Positions 18,727-27,400 of a stretch of DNA of 64,000 nt are shown here, piece by piece (position 1 is the stretch's first letter; each line of letters opens with the position of its first letter). The notes below the pieces were generated by a model, which saw only the letters and a list, made by a program, of their open reading frames with translations, did not search any database and had not been told where the DNA came from. The position numbers and the translations under genes were made by a program. Origin of the DNA: Marinicauda salina (GTDB lineage: Bacteria > Pseudomonadota > Alphaproteobacteria > Caulobacterales > Maricaulaceae). The stretch spans positions 682,001 to 746,000 of the forward strand of contig NZ_QEXV01000001.1 in assembly GCF_003122085.1 (NCBI RefSeq), given 5' to 3'.

Positions 18727-19121
18727 GGCTGGTTCTCCCTGGGTCGAGGAGGCGGGGAGGCGATGATCGCCCTGCTTGGGACCCGCGCTCGTCGCGCCGC
18801 CTGCACACTCGTCATCGGCGTCTCCGGCCAGGCGTTCCGCCGGAGCGCCGCATGCGGCTGATGAGGAGCCTCCAGCATGACGCGCGTGACGTTGCGCGCA
18901 CGCCTGGATCTCGCTGCATCAAGCAGAGACGCATCTACGCAGCGAAGTGAACAAGTAGGTTAACAATCTGTAAACGCAAAACCTGGCGTTTACGTAGTAA
19001 TACGGGACGCTCGATTATATTATTAAGGAATATTCTCTTATCTGCGCCGTAAAACCCCACAGCCGGCGCGACGGGGCCGCGTCGCCGGCAGCGTTCCGCA
19101 ATGTTCGTCCGCGCGTTTCTC
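18727..19121. promoter_or_regulatory. Intergenic region with AT-rich promoter zone and a 24-bp inverted repeat
   Basis: No gene is seen in these 395 bases. An AT-rich stretch (18950-19040) contains TATAAT on the reverse strand at 19020-19015, a possible -10 for the DUF11 gene. A perfect inverted repeat GTAAACGC-N8-GCGTTTAC spans 18971-18994, just downstream of that -10, where an operator or a transcript 5'-end hairpin would sit. The bases from 18730 to 18950 are GC-rich leader without visible structure. Confidence 0.45.
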
Positions 19122-20468
19122 TCAAGCCTCCCGCAAGGCGTTGCGGAACGACTTGCGCAGGGGCGCGGTGAGATAGGCGAGCATGGTCCGCTCGCCGGTC
19201 ACGATCAGCACGCCGGCGGGCATGCCCGGCACAAGCCGCAGCTCCTCGCCGGTCCGCGCCGAAATTTCGTCCAGCACGGCCATGTCGACCCGCACGCGAA
19301 CCAGGAAATAGCTCTCCCCGGTGTCGGCGTCGACGATGGCGTCGGCCGAGACCGACAGCACCTCGCCCTCGATCCGGGGCAGGGTTCTCTGGTCGAGCGC
19401 GGTGAGGTGGACGATCGCCGACTGGCCCGGCGCGACCGAGTCGATATGGACCGGCGCCAGCCGCGCGCTGATGATCAGCGCTTCCTCGTCCGGCACGATG
19501 TCGAGGACCGGAGCGCCGGGCCGGATGACGCCGCCCTCGGTGTGGAAGCGCAGGTTCACGACGGTGCCCGAGATCGGCGCGGTGATCCGCGTCCGGCGCA
19601 GCACGTCCTCGCTGGACTGCAGCTCGCCGCCGGTCTCCGCCATGCGGGTCTGGATCTCGTTCAGCTCGGTGGAGATCTCGTCCAGGCGCTGGGAGTCGAG
19701 GGCGAGCAGCTGCGTCTCGGTTTCCCCGATCGCCTGCCTGGCCCGGGCGATGCCGGCGCGGTTGCCGGCCAGCTGCTCCTGGATCGAGGCCTGTTCGCGC
19801 TGCAGGGCGAGCAGGCGCGGCCGCGGCGCCAGGCCGCGGTCGACGAGCGATTGCGTGTCGGCGATCTCGCTTTCGATCAGGCCGAGGCGCCGGCGCTGGC
19901 CGGCCATCTGGGCCTGCAACCCCTCGATCTCGGCCTGGAGCTGGCCGATGCGCTGGTCGAGCATGGAGCGACGGTTGCGATGCAGCTCCATGCGCTGGTT
20001 GAACAGGTCGGTCTGGACCTCGAGCAGCGCGTCGACCTCCGGGTCGCCGCGCAACGCCTCGAGATGATCGGGGAAGTCCGGCGCGTCGAGGCCGAACTGC
20101 TCGCTGCGCAGGCGCGCCCGTTGCGCTTCGAGCTGACGCATCTGGCTTTGCAGCACTTCGACGCCGCTGCGCGCCCGGGTCTCCTGAAGCACGACCAGCA
20201 CGTCGCCGGCCTCGACGACGTCGCCGTCGCTCACTCGCAGGTTTTGGATGATCCCGCCCTCGAGATGCTGCACCGTTCGCCGGCTGCCTTCCGGGCTGAT
20301 CTGGCCCTGGGCGATCGCCCCGCCCGAGAGCGGCACGAGCGCGCCCCAGCCGAAGAAGACGAGAATGAAGGCGCCCAGAACGATCGCGCCGATGAGGGCG
20401 GGCGCCCGGATCGCCGTCAGCAGGGGCGCGGACTCGAGAGGAAGCAGGCCGGATCGCGTTTCGGTCAT
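19122..20468 (-). CDS. Type I secretion membrane fusion protein (HlyD/PrtE/AprE family)
   Basis: The 448-residue protein has a short cytoplasmic start, one membrane helix (about 22-45, 'LIGAIVLGAFILVFFGWGALVPL'), then the periplasmic adaptor. A beta-strand/lipoyl-like half ('QGQISPEGSRRTVQHLEGGIIQNLRVSDGD') leads into a long Gln/Arg/Glu-rich coiled coil (about 95-280) and a closing half ('ITAPISGTVVNLRFHTEGGVI'). This is the layout of PrtE/AprE adaptors that link the ABC exporter to a TolC-like outer membrane channel. It overlaps the ABC gene by 4 bp. No TolC-type gene is in the window. Confidence 0.92.
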   Translation of the reverse strand: MTETRSGLLPLESAPLLTAIRAPALIGAIVLGAFILVFFGWGALVPLSGGAIAQGQISPEGSRRTVQHLEGGIIQNLRVSDGDVVEAGDVLVVLQETRARSGVEVLQSQMRQLEAQRARLRSEQFGLDAPDFPDHLEALRGDPEVDALLEVQTDLFNQRMELHRNRRSMLDQRIGQLQAEIEGLQAQMAGQRRRLGLIESEIADTQSLVDRGLAPRPRLLALQREQASIQEQLAGNRAGIARARQAIGETETQLLALDSQRLDEISTELNEIQTRMAETGGELQSSEDVLRRTRITAPISGTVVNLRFHTEGGVIRPGAPVLDIVPDEEALIISARLAPVHIDSVAPGQSAIVHLTALDQRTLPRIEGEVLSVSADAIVDADTGESYFLVRVRVDMAVLDEISARTGEELRLVPGMPAGVLIVTGERTMLAYLTAPLRKSFRNALREA

Positions 20469-22288
20469 TCGGCGCGGCCTCCCGGCGGCGGGGGCGGCGG
20501 GCCCGACGTACGGCCGGCCGCGTCCGCGTGCTTCTGCGCGGCGGTCCGCTCCGCGGCGCGGCGAATGAGAAAACGGCGACGCTCGTCAAGCACCGCCAGC
20601 ACTTTCTCGGCGGAGTCGTAGACGTCGACCTGGCCCTCCTTCAGCACGAGGATGTTGTCGACGAGTTCGAGCGCCGGGCGGCTGTGCGAGACGATGACGA
20701 CGGCGGCGCCGGCGCGCTTGATCCGCTCGATCGCGCGGGCCAGCGCCAGCTCGCCTGACTGGTCGAGATGGGCGGCGGGCTCGTCGAGCACCACGAGTTT
20801 CGGGTCTCCGAACAGGGCGCGGGCGAGTCCGATACGCTGCCGCTGGCCGCCGGAAAGCTGCGCCTGACCCGGCCCGATCATCGTGTCGTACCCGTCGGGC
20901 AGCGCCAGCACGACCTCGTGCACCCCGGCCAGCCGCGCCGCCGCCAGGACGTCCTCGGCCGGCGCGTCGGTCATCCGCGCGATGTTCTCGCGGATCGTGC
21001 CCGGGAACAGCTCGACCTCCTGGGGCAGGTAGCCGATGGCGCGACCGAGCTGGCTGCGCGGCCATTTGCCGTGCTCCGCGCCGTCGATGCGCACCGAGCC
21101 GCGGAAGGGGTCGGCGACGCCGCAGATGCTTCGGCACAACGTCGTCTTGCCCGAGGCCGACGGTCCCAGCACGGCGAGGGCCTGGCCGGGGTTCAGCGAC
21201 AGGCTGACATTCTTCAGGATCAGCCGGTCCGTCCCGGGCGCGCGGACGAAGAGGTTCTCGACCTGCACCTGGCCGCGCGGTTCGGGCAGCGACATCGGTT
21301 CCGCGCCGGGGGCGAAATTGCGCAGCAGCGTCTGCAGGCGGCCGAAGCTCTCGCGCGCGCCGGAGAACGCCCGCCAGGCGCCGATGCTCTGCTCGACCGG
21401 CGAGAGCGCGCGGCCGAGCATGATCGATCCCGCGATCATCGCGCCGCCCGAGAGATGGCCGCGCAGGACGAGCAGCGCGCCGAGCCCGAGCACCGTGACC
21501 TGAAGGCCCAGCCGCACGAAGCGCGAAAGGCCCGCCAGCCAGCCGCCGCGCTCAGCCGCCGCCACGCCGCTCGACTGGGCGGCGGAGGCCGACACCGACC
21601 AGCGTCGCGTGAGGGCGTCGGCCATGCCCATCGCATGGACCGTCTCGTACTGCTCGGACAGGCGCTGGGCCTGGTCGAACGCTTTCGCCTGGGACTCCGA
21701 CGCCTCGTGGAGCCGCTTCCGGGTCGCGATCTCGTTGGCGAGCGCGAGGATGAACATCACGATCGCGCCGGCGATCCCGAGCAGGCCGAGCCAGGGATGG
21801 AGCAGCCACAGGAAGACGATGAAGACGGGAACCCAGGGCGCGTCGAAGAAGGGCCCGGCGGTCGGGCCGCTGCAGAAATTCTGCACCTGCTGGAGGTCGC
21901 GCAGCGGCTGGCCGGCGAAGGAGGAGCGGAACATCCGCGCCTTCATCGTGGCGCCGAGGATGGTCTGGGCGGAGCGCGCGTGCAGCCAGCTGCCGATGCG
22001 GGTGAGCACGTTGGCCCGCACCGCGTCGAGCGCGCCCAGCACCAGCAGCGCGACCAGCGCGATCAGGGTGAGGTAGAGCAGGGTCTCGCGGCTGCCGCTG
22101 CCCAGCACGCGGTCGAAGACCTGCAGCATGTAGAGGGGAACGGTCAGGTAGAGCAGGTTGAGGAAGAGCGAGAAGACGCCGACCGCAATAAATCCCGGTC
22201 GCGCCTGCCTCAGCGCGTTGTCGAGAACCGTCTGGTCGGTTCGACCGGATCGAGTGGCCTGCGACACGATCTGCGCGCGTCCCCGCAA
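20465..22288 (-). CDS. Type I secretion ABC transporter (PrtD/AprD family)
   Basis: The 607-residue fused permease/ATPase has an N-terminal six-helix membrane domain (about 30-320) and a nucleotide-binding domain with Walker A 'GPSASGKTT', signature 'LSGGQRQ' and Walker B 'LVVLDEP'. It lacks an N-terminal C39 peptidase or C39-like domain, which places it with PrtD-type exporters of RTX-like and metalloprotease substrates. The start is uncertain: the TTG at 22288 overlaps a probable promoter, and the in-frame GTG at 22267 would leave a more normal leader. It forms an operon with the HlyD-type gene. The DUF11 protein is the likely cargo and possibly the giant adhesin too. Confidence 0.92.
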   Translation of the reverse strand: MRGRAQIVSQATRSGRTDQTVLDNALRQARPGFIAVGVFSLFLNLLYLTVPLYMLQVFDRVLGSGSRETLLYLTLIALVALLVLGALDAVRANVLTRIGSWLHARSAQTILGATMKARMFRSSFAGQPLRDLQQVQNFCSGPTAGPFFDAPWVPVFIVFLWLLHPWLGLLGIAGAIVMFILALANEIATRKRLHEASESQAKAFDQAQRLSEQYETVHAMGMADALTRRWSVSASAAQSSGVAAAERGGWLAGLSRFVRLGLQVTVLGLGALLVLRGHLSGGAMIAGSIMLGRALSPVEQSIGAWRAFSGARESFGRLQTLLRNFAPGAEPMSLPEPRGQVQVENLFVRAPGTDRLILKNVSLSLNPGQALAVLGPSASGKTTLCRSICGVADPFRGSVRIDGAEHGKWPRSQLGRAIGYLPQEVELFPGTIRENIARMTDAPAEDVLAAARLAGVHEVVLALPDGYDTMIGPGQAQLSGGQRQRIGLARALFGDPKLVVLDEPAAHLDQSGELALARAIERIKRAGAAVVIVSHSRPALELVDNILVLKEGQVDVYDSAEKVLAVLDERRRFLIRRAAERTAAQKHADAAGRTSGPPPPPPGGRAE

Positions 22289-22307
22289 TGATTAACAAAT
22301 CATTATA
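22287..22307 (-). promoter_or_regulatory. Promoter -10 and overlapping inverted repeat before the exporter operon
   Basis: TATAAT on the reverse strand occupies 22307-22302. Overlapping it is a perfect inverted repeat AATGATT-AACA-AATCATT at 22287-22304. An operator on top of the -10 and start region would be expected to repress transcription. No good -35 hexamer is visible at 17 bp, so an activator may be needed. Confidence 0.5.
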
Positions 22308-22350
22308 AACGTATTCTGGGCGATGCGTCCCGCGACAGGCCGCCGCGCCT

Positions 22351-23241
22351 TCACTGGGGGCGCACCTCGACCAGGAGGTAGTCGCGATAGACGCCGGAGG
22401 GTCGGCCCGCCACCTCGCCGATCGTGATCGACAGCGGGTAGGAGGTTCCGGCCAGCGACCGCGCCGGCCGCCGGGCGATCCGCAGCGGGACCTCGAGCGT
22501 CGAGCGCTCGCCGTCCAGGTTGATCGCGTAGGGCACCGAGTGGAGCGCGGGCTGCGCGTCATGGGCGAGCACCCCGCCGTGCTCGGAGGACACCGTTATC
22601 TCTGTGAGCGCATTTGCGCGCACCTGCACGAAAACCCGGCGCTGCTCGCCGGTCTCGAGCCGGCCGAAGTCGATGAAGGGCACGCTCGAGGCGAAGTCGA
22701 ACGCGCCCGACGCGCCGGCGATGTTCACTTGGGCGCGGGAGGGAACGCGCGCCTCGACGACCACGTCCTCGTAGCGCGACAGCTCTGCTCCGCTCGCCGG
22801 ATCCCGCGCGACCACGTCGAGGCGGCGAGCGTAGAGACCGGGATCAGCATACTGATGGCCGGGGACGACGATCGTCGCCGAGAAGGTCGCTTCGTCGCCG
22901 GCCGACAGCAAGACCGAGCCTGTCGGAACGAGGCCGCCGTCAGATCCGGCGGTCGTCGGCAGATCGATTTCGAATGCGAGTTCTCCTCCGGGACCCTGCA
23001 GGGCGAACCGCCCGCCGTCGGCGGGCTCGAATGCAATGAGCGCCGTCCGTCCGTCCGCGTCCCCGGGATCGATCCGCACGTGGATCTCGCCCAGCCCGGC
23101 ACGCCCCTCGAACGGATCGAAGCCGATCGCGCCGTCGGTGCGCGCCGACAGGAGCGCGGGCTCGGCCGCGGCGGCGGGCCCGGCCGTCGGGAGGGCCGCG
23201 ACGACCAGCGCCGCAACCGCGAGATTTCGCAGCATCGTCAT
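22351..23241 (-). CDS. Putative pilus tip adhesin (spore-coat-U/CsuE-like)
   Basis: The 296-residue protein has a signal peptide (about 1-26, ending AAAA) and two beta-rich halves. The C-terminal half ends in 'GVYRDYLLVEVRPQ', resembling the terminal strand of spore coat U domain pilins such as CsuE. It is the last gene of the chaperone-usher cluster and its ATG overlaps the usher stop. In archaic systems this position and two-domain size belong to the tip adhesin. Sequence similarity is weak by eye, so tip function rests mainly on context. Confidence 0.6.
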   Translation of the reverse strand: MTMLRNLAVAALVVAALPTAGPAAAAEPALLSARTDGAIGFDPFEGRAGLGEIHVRIDPGDADGRTALIAFEPADGGRFALQGPGGELAFEIDLPTTAGSDGGLVPTGSVLLSAGDEATFSATIVVPGHQYADPGLYARRLDVVARDPASGAELSRYEDVVVEARVPSRAQVNIAGASGAFDFASSVPFIDFGRLETGEQRRVFVQVRANALTEITVSSEHGGVLAHDAQPALHSVPYAINLDGERSTLEVPLRIARRPARSLAGTSYPLSITIGEVAGRPSGVYRDYLLVEVRPQ

Positions 23242-25667
23242 GACGTCTCTCCGGTGATGATCGTGCCGAAGCGGACCAGCCCCGAAGCGTCGTCCGGGAT
23301 ATCCACTGTCGCGACCGGGTCCCCGTCCGGCAGAAGGATGATCTCGTAGCGCCCCGGCGCCAGCCCTTCGGCCACCATGCGTCCGGTGCGATTGGTGAAG
23401 AAGCGAACGGGGTCAGCCTCGCCGTCGCCACCGACGCGCACTAGGCGGCCGACGCGGAGCGAAAGCGGCTCGCCATCCGCGCCGAGCAGCGTGCCCATCA
23501 GCGTGTTGTTGGCCGCTGAGCCGATCGTCACCGCGTAGCCGGCGCGCGCGCCCGGGAAGGTCTCGATCTCGGCGGCGACGTCGTAACCCGGCGGGAGATC
23601 GTCGACTTCGATCTGGAGGTTCTGCGCGCGGTAGGTGCTCGGGATGGGGTAGAGGGTGCGGCCGAAGCGATCGGTCATCGCTTCGACGCCGTCGGCGCCG
23701 GGTCGGCGGAGCCGAACGCGGCGGTCCTCGAGCGATTCATGCGCCGTCACGATCAGGAACGCGTCGTCGAACGGTCGTCCCAGGGTCGGCGCGCCGTCGG
23801 CGAAGCCGATCCCGAACCCGATATTGGCGCGCGTGCTCGACCGGGAGCCGGCCCCGTTGTCGATCGTGACGTGGTCGAGTTCGGCTTCGGCGCGCGGCGC
23901 GACGTAGTTGACGCGCGCGTTCAGCGACTCGTCCTGCTCGTCGCGGGCGGCGACGACCTGGCCGCCCCAGTCGTGGATGTAGTGGCCCGGGCGGCGCGAC
24001 CAGGCGGCTTCGTACTCCTCGTCGGTGGTCGCTCGCACACGCGCGCGGTTGTCGCCGAAGCTGCGCGAAACGCTGAACAGCAGGCGAGTGTCATCGTCGT
24101 CGCCGGTCACATGCTGAAGCTGAACGCCGAAAGAAAGTCCGTCATACTGATAGTTCGCGTCCAGCCCGTAGGTCTCAGTGATGTCGCCGCCGAACCTCTG
24201 GCGCTGCACCGTCGCGCCCCAGCCCCAATCGTCGATGGTCATCCCGTACCGCCCGGCGAACTGGGAGGAGAGCCGCTCCGTCGCCGCGACCGGCCCGGCC
24301 GTCTCGATGCCGAAGGCCGCCGACTCGTAGGTCTGCTGGAGGCTCAGCTGATGGACGAGGTCATCGCTCGCGTCGCTGCGCCAGGCGTAGAGCACGCCGC
24401 CCGCATAACCCGGCTTTCTGTCGGGCGAGAACGACGCCGCCGTCTCGACGGAGATGACGCCGCCGTTGCGCGGCAGACCGAAGCGTTGGGCCGTCGCGAG
24501 CTCGGCGCGGTCTTCAAGCGTGCGAAGGCTGTAAAGCGCCGTATACTGATCAGAGAATCCGCGCTCGATGAAGGCGTTGAACGCGAACTTGTCGCTGAGC
24601 TCCCAGACGGAGCTGGCCGAGGTCTCCGGCGTCAGACCCGCGCTGACGCCGAACAGCGTCAGCCCGTCGGGGAGAAGGCTTGCGTCGATATAGGTGTTGA
24701 AGCTGCCGACCTCGCGCCGCCCGAATTCGTCGTCGACATAAACCCGGACATCGTTGGCGCCGCTGGTGAGCGGAAAGTCGGTGATGTCGAACGTGCCCGG
24801 TCCGATGCGCTCGGTCGCCACGACCTGGCCGTTGACCTCGACGGAGACGAGCGCCTCGCGTTCCAGTGTGAAGCTGGTCGCGCCGCGCGGCCGCAGATTC
24901 TGGAATGGCCGGATGGCCCGGTAATCCCGCTCGACGCTCGCCCCCACGACATCGTCGGTGATCGCGAAGCGTGAAACCGACGGCGGGCGGAAGCTGCCGA
25001 CCTGGTAGCGGATCGCCTCCTCGAATTCGTCGTGGATCAAGGTGAGGTCGCGGAGCTGGAAGGACTCGTCCTCCTCCTCGTCGTACCGCCCCTCGAAGGC
25101 CAGCGCATGCCCGTCGAATCCGCCCAGCGCGAAGAAGCCCCGATAATCGATCCGGGTCGGCTTCCAGCCGGTCTCTCCGGACGGGTCCTTGTGGACGTAT
25201 TCGGGGCGCACGTTGAACGAGACGCCGCTCGCCAGCCGCGCCGGGGCGGCGGCGCTGTCTGGATCGGCCTCGGGATCCGGCCGGATCGGCACTCTCCGGC
25301 GAGCGCGCGATTCAGCGTCCGCGGTGATCTTTATGGCCAGGGCCGCGGGATCGTAGCGAATGTCGAGGCCGCGCCCGCGCAGCGTCTCAAGCGCGACAAG
25401 GTTCGGACCGGGTCCGGCAAGGTCGTACGAGCCCACGACGTCCGCTGCGAGGCGATCAAAGAGCAGCTCGTGGAGGCGTGCGCGCTCGATCTCCGCCCGA
25501 CCATCCATCGTCACCGAAGCGGTTATGTCGCCGAGATAGGCGCCGTCGAGCGAGACCGGCAGCTCGAGCATGTACGCATCAGGGTCGGCGGCGCGCGCCT
25601 GACCGAAGGCGATGCACGCGAGGATCATTGCGGGCAAGGCCCGGAATATGCCGGCGACGCCCGGCAC
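23238..25667 (-). CDS. Outer membrane fimbrial usher protein
   Basis: The 809-residue protein has a signal peptide (about 1-27), an N-terminal periplasmic domain ('YMLELPVSLDGAYLGDITASV'), and a long transmembrane beta-barrel region (about 145-650). The plug-region motif 'SFTLEREALVSVEVNGQVVATERIGPGTFDITDFPLTSGANDVRVYVDD' type is characteristic of FimD/CsuD ushers. The two C-terminal domains follow. The GTG start at 25667 lies 4 bp after the chaperone stop, with AGGGA 8 bases upstream. It forms the export pore for pilin-chaperone complexes. Confidence 0.88.
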   Translation of the reverse strand: MPGVAGIFRALPAMILACIAFGQARAADPDAYMLELPVSLDGAYLGDITASVTMDGRAEIERARLHELLFDRLAADVVGSYDLAGPGPNLVALETLRGRGLDIRYDPAALAIKITADAESRARRRVPIRPDPEADPDSAAAPARLASGVSFNVRPEYVHKDPSGETGWKPTRIDYRGFFALGGFDGHALAFEGRYDEEEDESFQLRDLTLIHDEFEEAIRYQVGSFRPPSVSRFAITDDVVGASVERDYRAIRPFQNLRPRGATSFTLEREALVSVEVNGQVVATERIGPGTFDITDFPLTSGANDVRVYVDDEFGRREVGSFNTYIDASLLPDGLTLFGVSAGLTPETSASSVWELSDKFAFNAFIERGFSDQYTALYSLRTLEDRAELATAQRFGLPRNGGVISVETAASFSPDRKPGYAGGVLYAWRSDASDDLVHQLSLQQTYESAAFGIETAGPVAATERLSSQFAGRYGMTIDDWGWGATVQRQRFGGDITETYGLDANYQYDGLSFGVQLQHVTGDDDDTRLLFSVSRSFGDNRARVRATTDEEYEAAWSRRPGHYIHDWGGQVVAARDEQDESLNARVNYVAPRAEAELDHVTIDNGAGSRSSTRANIGFGIGFADGAPTLGRPFDDAFLIVTAHESLEDRRVRLRRPGADGVEAMTDRFGRTLYPIPSTYRAQNLQIEVDDLPPGYDVAAEIETFPGARAGYAVTIGSAANNTLMGTLLGADGEPLSLRVGRLVRVGGDGEADPVRFFTNRTGRMVAEGLAPGRYEIILLPDGDPVATVDIPDDASGLVRFGTIITGETS

Positions 25668-25671
25668 GGCG

Positions 25672-26403
25672 TCATCCCTCCAGTCGCTGCAGCGCGACGT
25701 CGAGCTCCGGGCCGCGCAGCTCGTCGAGCCGCGGGATGTCGACGATGACAGCGCCGCCGGGTTCGATGAAGTTGCGCATCTCGCCGAGTCGCCTGGCGAG
25801 GGCCTCGCCCTGCAACGTCAGCGTCTCGCCGGCGCTGCCGAGCCGCCATGCATATTCGCTGAGCCGGGCGTAGCGCGCGCCGTCATTGCGCAGGCGGACG
25901 CGCCATCCCGCTTCGCCGGCATTCTCCACCTCGACGGCGCGGAGCTCGGGCGCAGCGCCGGCGGGCACGATGTTGACGAGCGTCATGAAGCTCACCGCCA
26001 CGCCGATGCCGGCCGCGCCCTCGCCCGTGAATTCGACGGGCACCTGCCGCACGTTGATGCGGTAGGCTTCGGATCGGGCGAGGTCGGGTTCGCCGATATA
26101 CCGTACACGGATATTCTGGGTCGCGCCGGCGTCGATGATGGCCTGCGGCGGGAAGATCAGGAAATCCTCCTCCGCCGGCGTGAGCGTCTCCTCGCCGTCT
26201 TCGGACACGTCGAGGCGGAAGGCGAACACCTCAATGGTCAGCGGAGCGTCGCGCCCGTTCGTCACGCGCAAGGTCTCCTGGGCGGCCGGGCCCGACGGCG
26301 CCAGGTCGTAGCGCATCGGCTGGACCCGCTGCGCCCAGGCCGGCGCGGCGGCGGCGAGCAGCGCGAGGACGACGGCAGTCCTCGCCAGCATTGCGATCGT
26401 CAT
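25672..26403 (-). CDS. Periplasmic pilus assembly chaperone (PapD-like)
   Basis: The 243-residue protein has a signal peptide ending AWA and a two-domain Ig-like chaperone fold. Family signatures are 'LRVTNGRDAPLTIEVFAF' and 'FLIFPPQAIIDAGATQNIRVRYIG'. It would donate a strand to complete pilin subunits and deliver them to the usher. ATG 26403 is preferred over GTG 26412 because GGGAGG sits 8 bases before it. The gene lies downstream of a terminator that separates it from the pilin, so it is probably expressed at a lower level than the pilin. Confidence 0.88.
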   Translation of the reverse strand: MTIAMLARTAVVLALLAAAAPAWAQRVQPMRYDLAPSGPAAQETLRVTNGRDAPLTIEVFAFRLDVSEDGEETLTPAEEDFLIFPPQAIIDAGATQNIRVRYIGEPDLARSEAYRINVRQVPVEFTGEGAAGIGVAVSFMTLVNIVPAGAAPELRAVEVENAGEAGWRVRLRNDGARYARLSEYAWRLGSAGETLTLQGEALARRLGEMRNFIEPGGAVIVDIPRLDELRGPELDVALQRLEG

Positions 26404-26459
26404 CGACGTCACCTCCCGTACGAGTGCGGTTCGGCCCGGTCTGAGGACCGGGCATGCGG

Positions 26460-26489
26460 AAAACAGGGGGAGGCGCGGGGCCTCCCCCT
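26460..26489 (-). terminator. Rho-independent terminator between pilin and chaperone genes
   Basis: Stem AGGGGGAGGC / GCCTCCCCCT (10 bp, loop 5) spans 26465-26489 and is followed on the reverse strand by GTTTTCC. It stands 19 bp after the pilin stop and 57 bp before the chaperone start. Partial read-through here would give excess pilin mRNA over chaperone/usher mRNA. Confidence 0.8.
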
Positions 26490-26508
26490 TCAGGCGTGAC
26501 GTCCGGGC

Positions 26509-26997
26509 TTACTGAGCGGTGATCTGCACGAAGATCGTGTCAGAATAGCCGCCGGCCCAGAGGCCGGTCGCGTCAAGCGTAATGTTGAGGTTGTGAGCCT
26601 CGCCTGCCGCCAGACCGGTCGTGAATGCATTGAAGTCGCTCACCAGAGTGACGTCATTCGGACCGGGCTGCGCCGGAGTCGAGCCGGAGCCGTTGAAGCT
26701 CGGACCCGAGACGGTCGCGGTGTAGGGCACCGCGAAGTCCTCGTTGTCGTCGGACTCCAGTCCGCCCTCGGACGAGATCACAGTCAGCACCGCGCCGTCG
26801 GCGTCGTTGCACTGCACGCCGAAGCCGTCATTGATCTGCGCGCCCTGGGTGACGGACGCGAAGCCCAGATTGGCGAACAGGTCCGAGACCTCGCAGACGG
26901 GATCGACGACGCCTGTGATCTGGGCGCCGCCGGACTGGGCGATAGCCGCCGGCGCGATGAACGCGGCGGCGGCTGTGGCGATAAGAAGCTTTTTCAT
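26509..26997 (-). CDS. Major pilin subunit (spore coat U/CsuA-B-like)
   Basis: The 162-residue protein has a clear signal peptide (MKKLLIATAAAAFIAPAAIAQ) and a small beta-sandwich with two cysteines (C35 and C63) placed for the conserved pilin disulfide. It ends 'GYSDTIFVQITAQ', the terminal strand pattern of spore coat U/archaic pilins. It is the first gene of the pilus operon, with GGAGA 7 bases before the ATG, and is followed by a terminator. Chaperone and usher genes downstream support the assignment. Confidence 0.8.
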   Translation of the reverse strand: MKKLLIATAAAAFIAPAAIAQSGGAQITGVVDPVCEVSDLFANLGFASVTQGAQINDGFGVQCNDADGAVLTVISSEGGLESDDNEDFAVPYTATVSGPSFNGSGSTPAQPGPNDVTLVSDFNAFTTGLAAGEAHNLNITLDATGLWAGGYSDTIFVQITAQ

Positions 26998-27400
26998 TGG
27001 GGAGTCTCCTTCGCTTTCGCGGATGATTAGCGCGGGCCGTCACAACCGGACGTTCGTTCCGGCCTGTACCGTCTGGCGACGCCGGTTCGGCCCCCGCGGA
27101 CGGTGAACGCGCTTGCGTCCCCGCCCGCCGAGAAAATTAAGAAATGGTTAACGCGTGTCTATTGAATATCGGCCCGTATCTTTACTAGCCGGGGCGATAG
27201 GTAATCTTACGAAATAGACGCTGATCTTGATCGCTGCGGACAAACGGGGCCGGAGGGGAAGTTTCTGATCTTCAAGCGTTCCGGCTCATCGGGCGCGTGC
27301 GCCGACGACGCATTCGCCTCGCCTGCAACCCCGGGTTTGCCCGCGCCGCCGCGAATATTGCGATGCGTTCTGCGGCTCGTCGTCCCGGCTGGCGCCGCGC
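26998..27400. promoter_or_regulatory. Intergenic region carrying the pilus operon promoter
   Basis: There is no supported gene in these 403 bases. The section 27120-27230 is AT-rich relative to its flanks (AAAATTAAGAAATGG and TATTGAATAT occur) and should hold the promoter of the reverse-strand pilin gene. The 3' flank of the cysteine synthase gene (27240-27400) shows no clear terminator with a T-run. I cannot fix promoter hexamers. Confidence 0.35.

Noticed and set aside
19101-22291. Forward frames of about 506 residues over the exporter genes
   Set aside because: Antisense to clear HlyD and ABC transporter sequences with Walker motifs.
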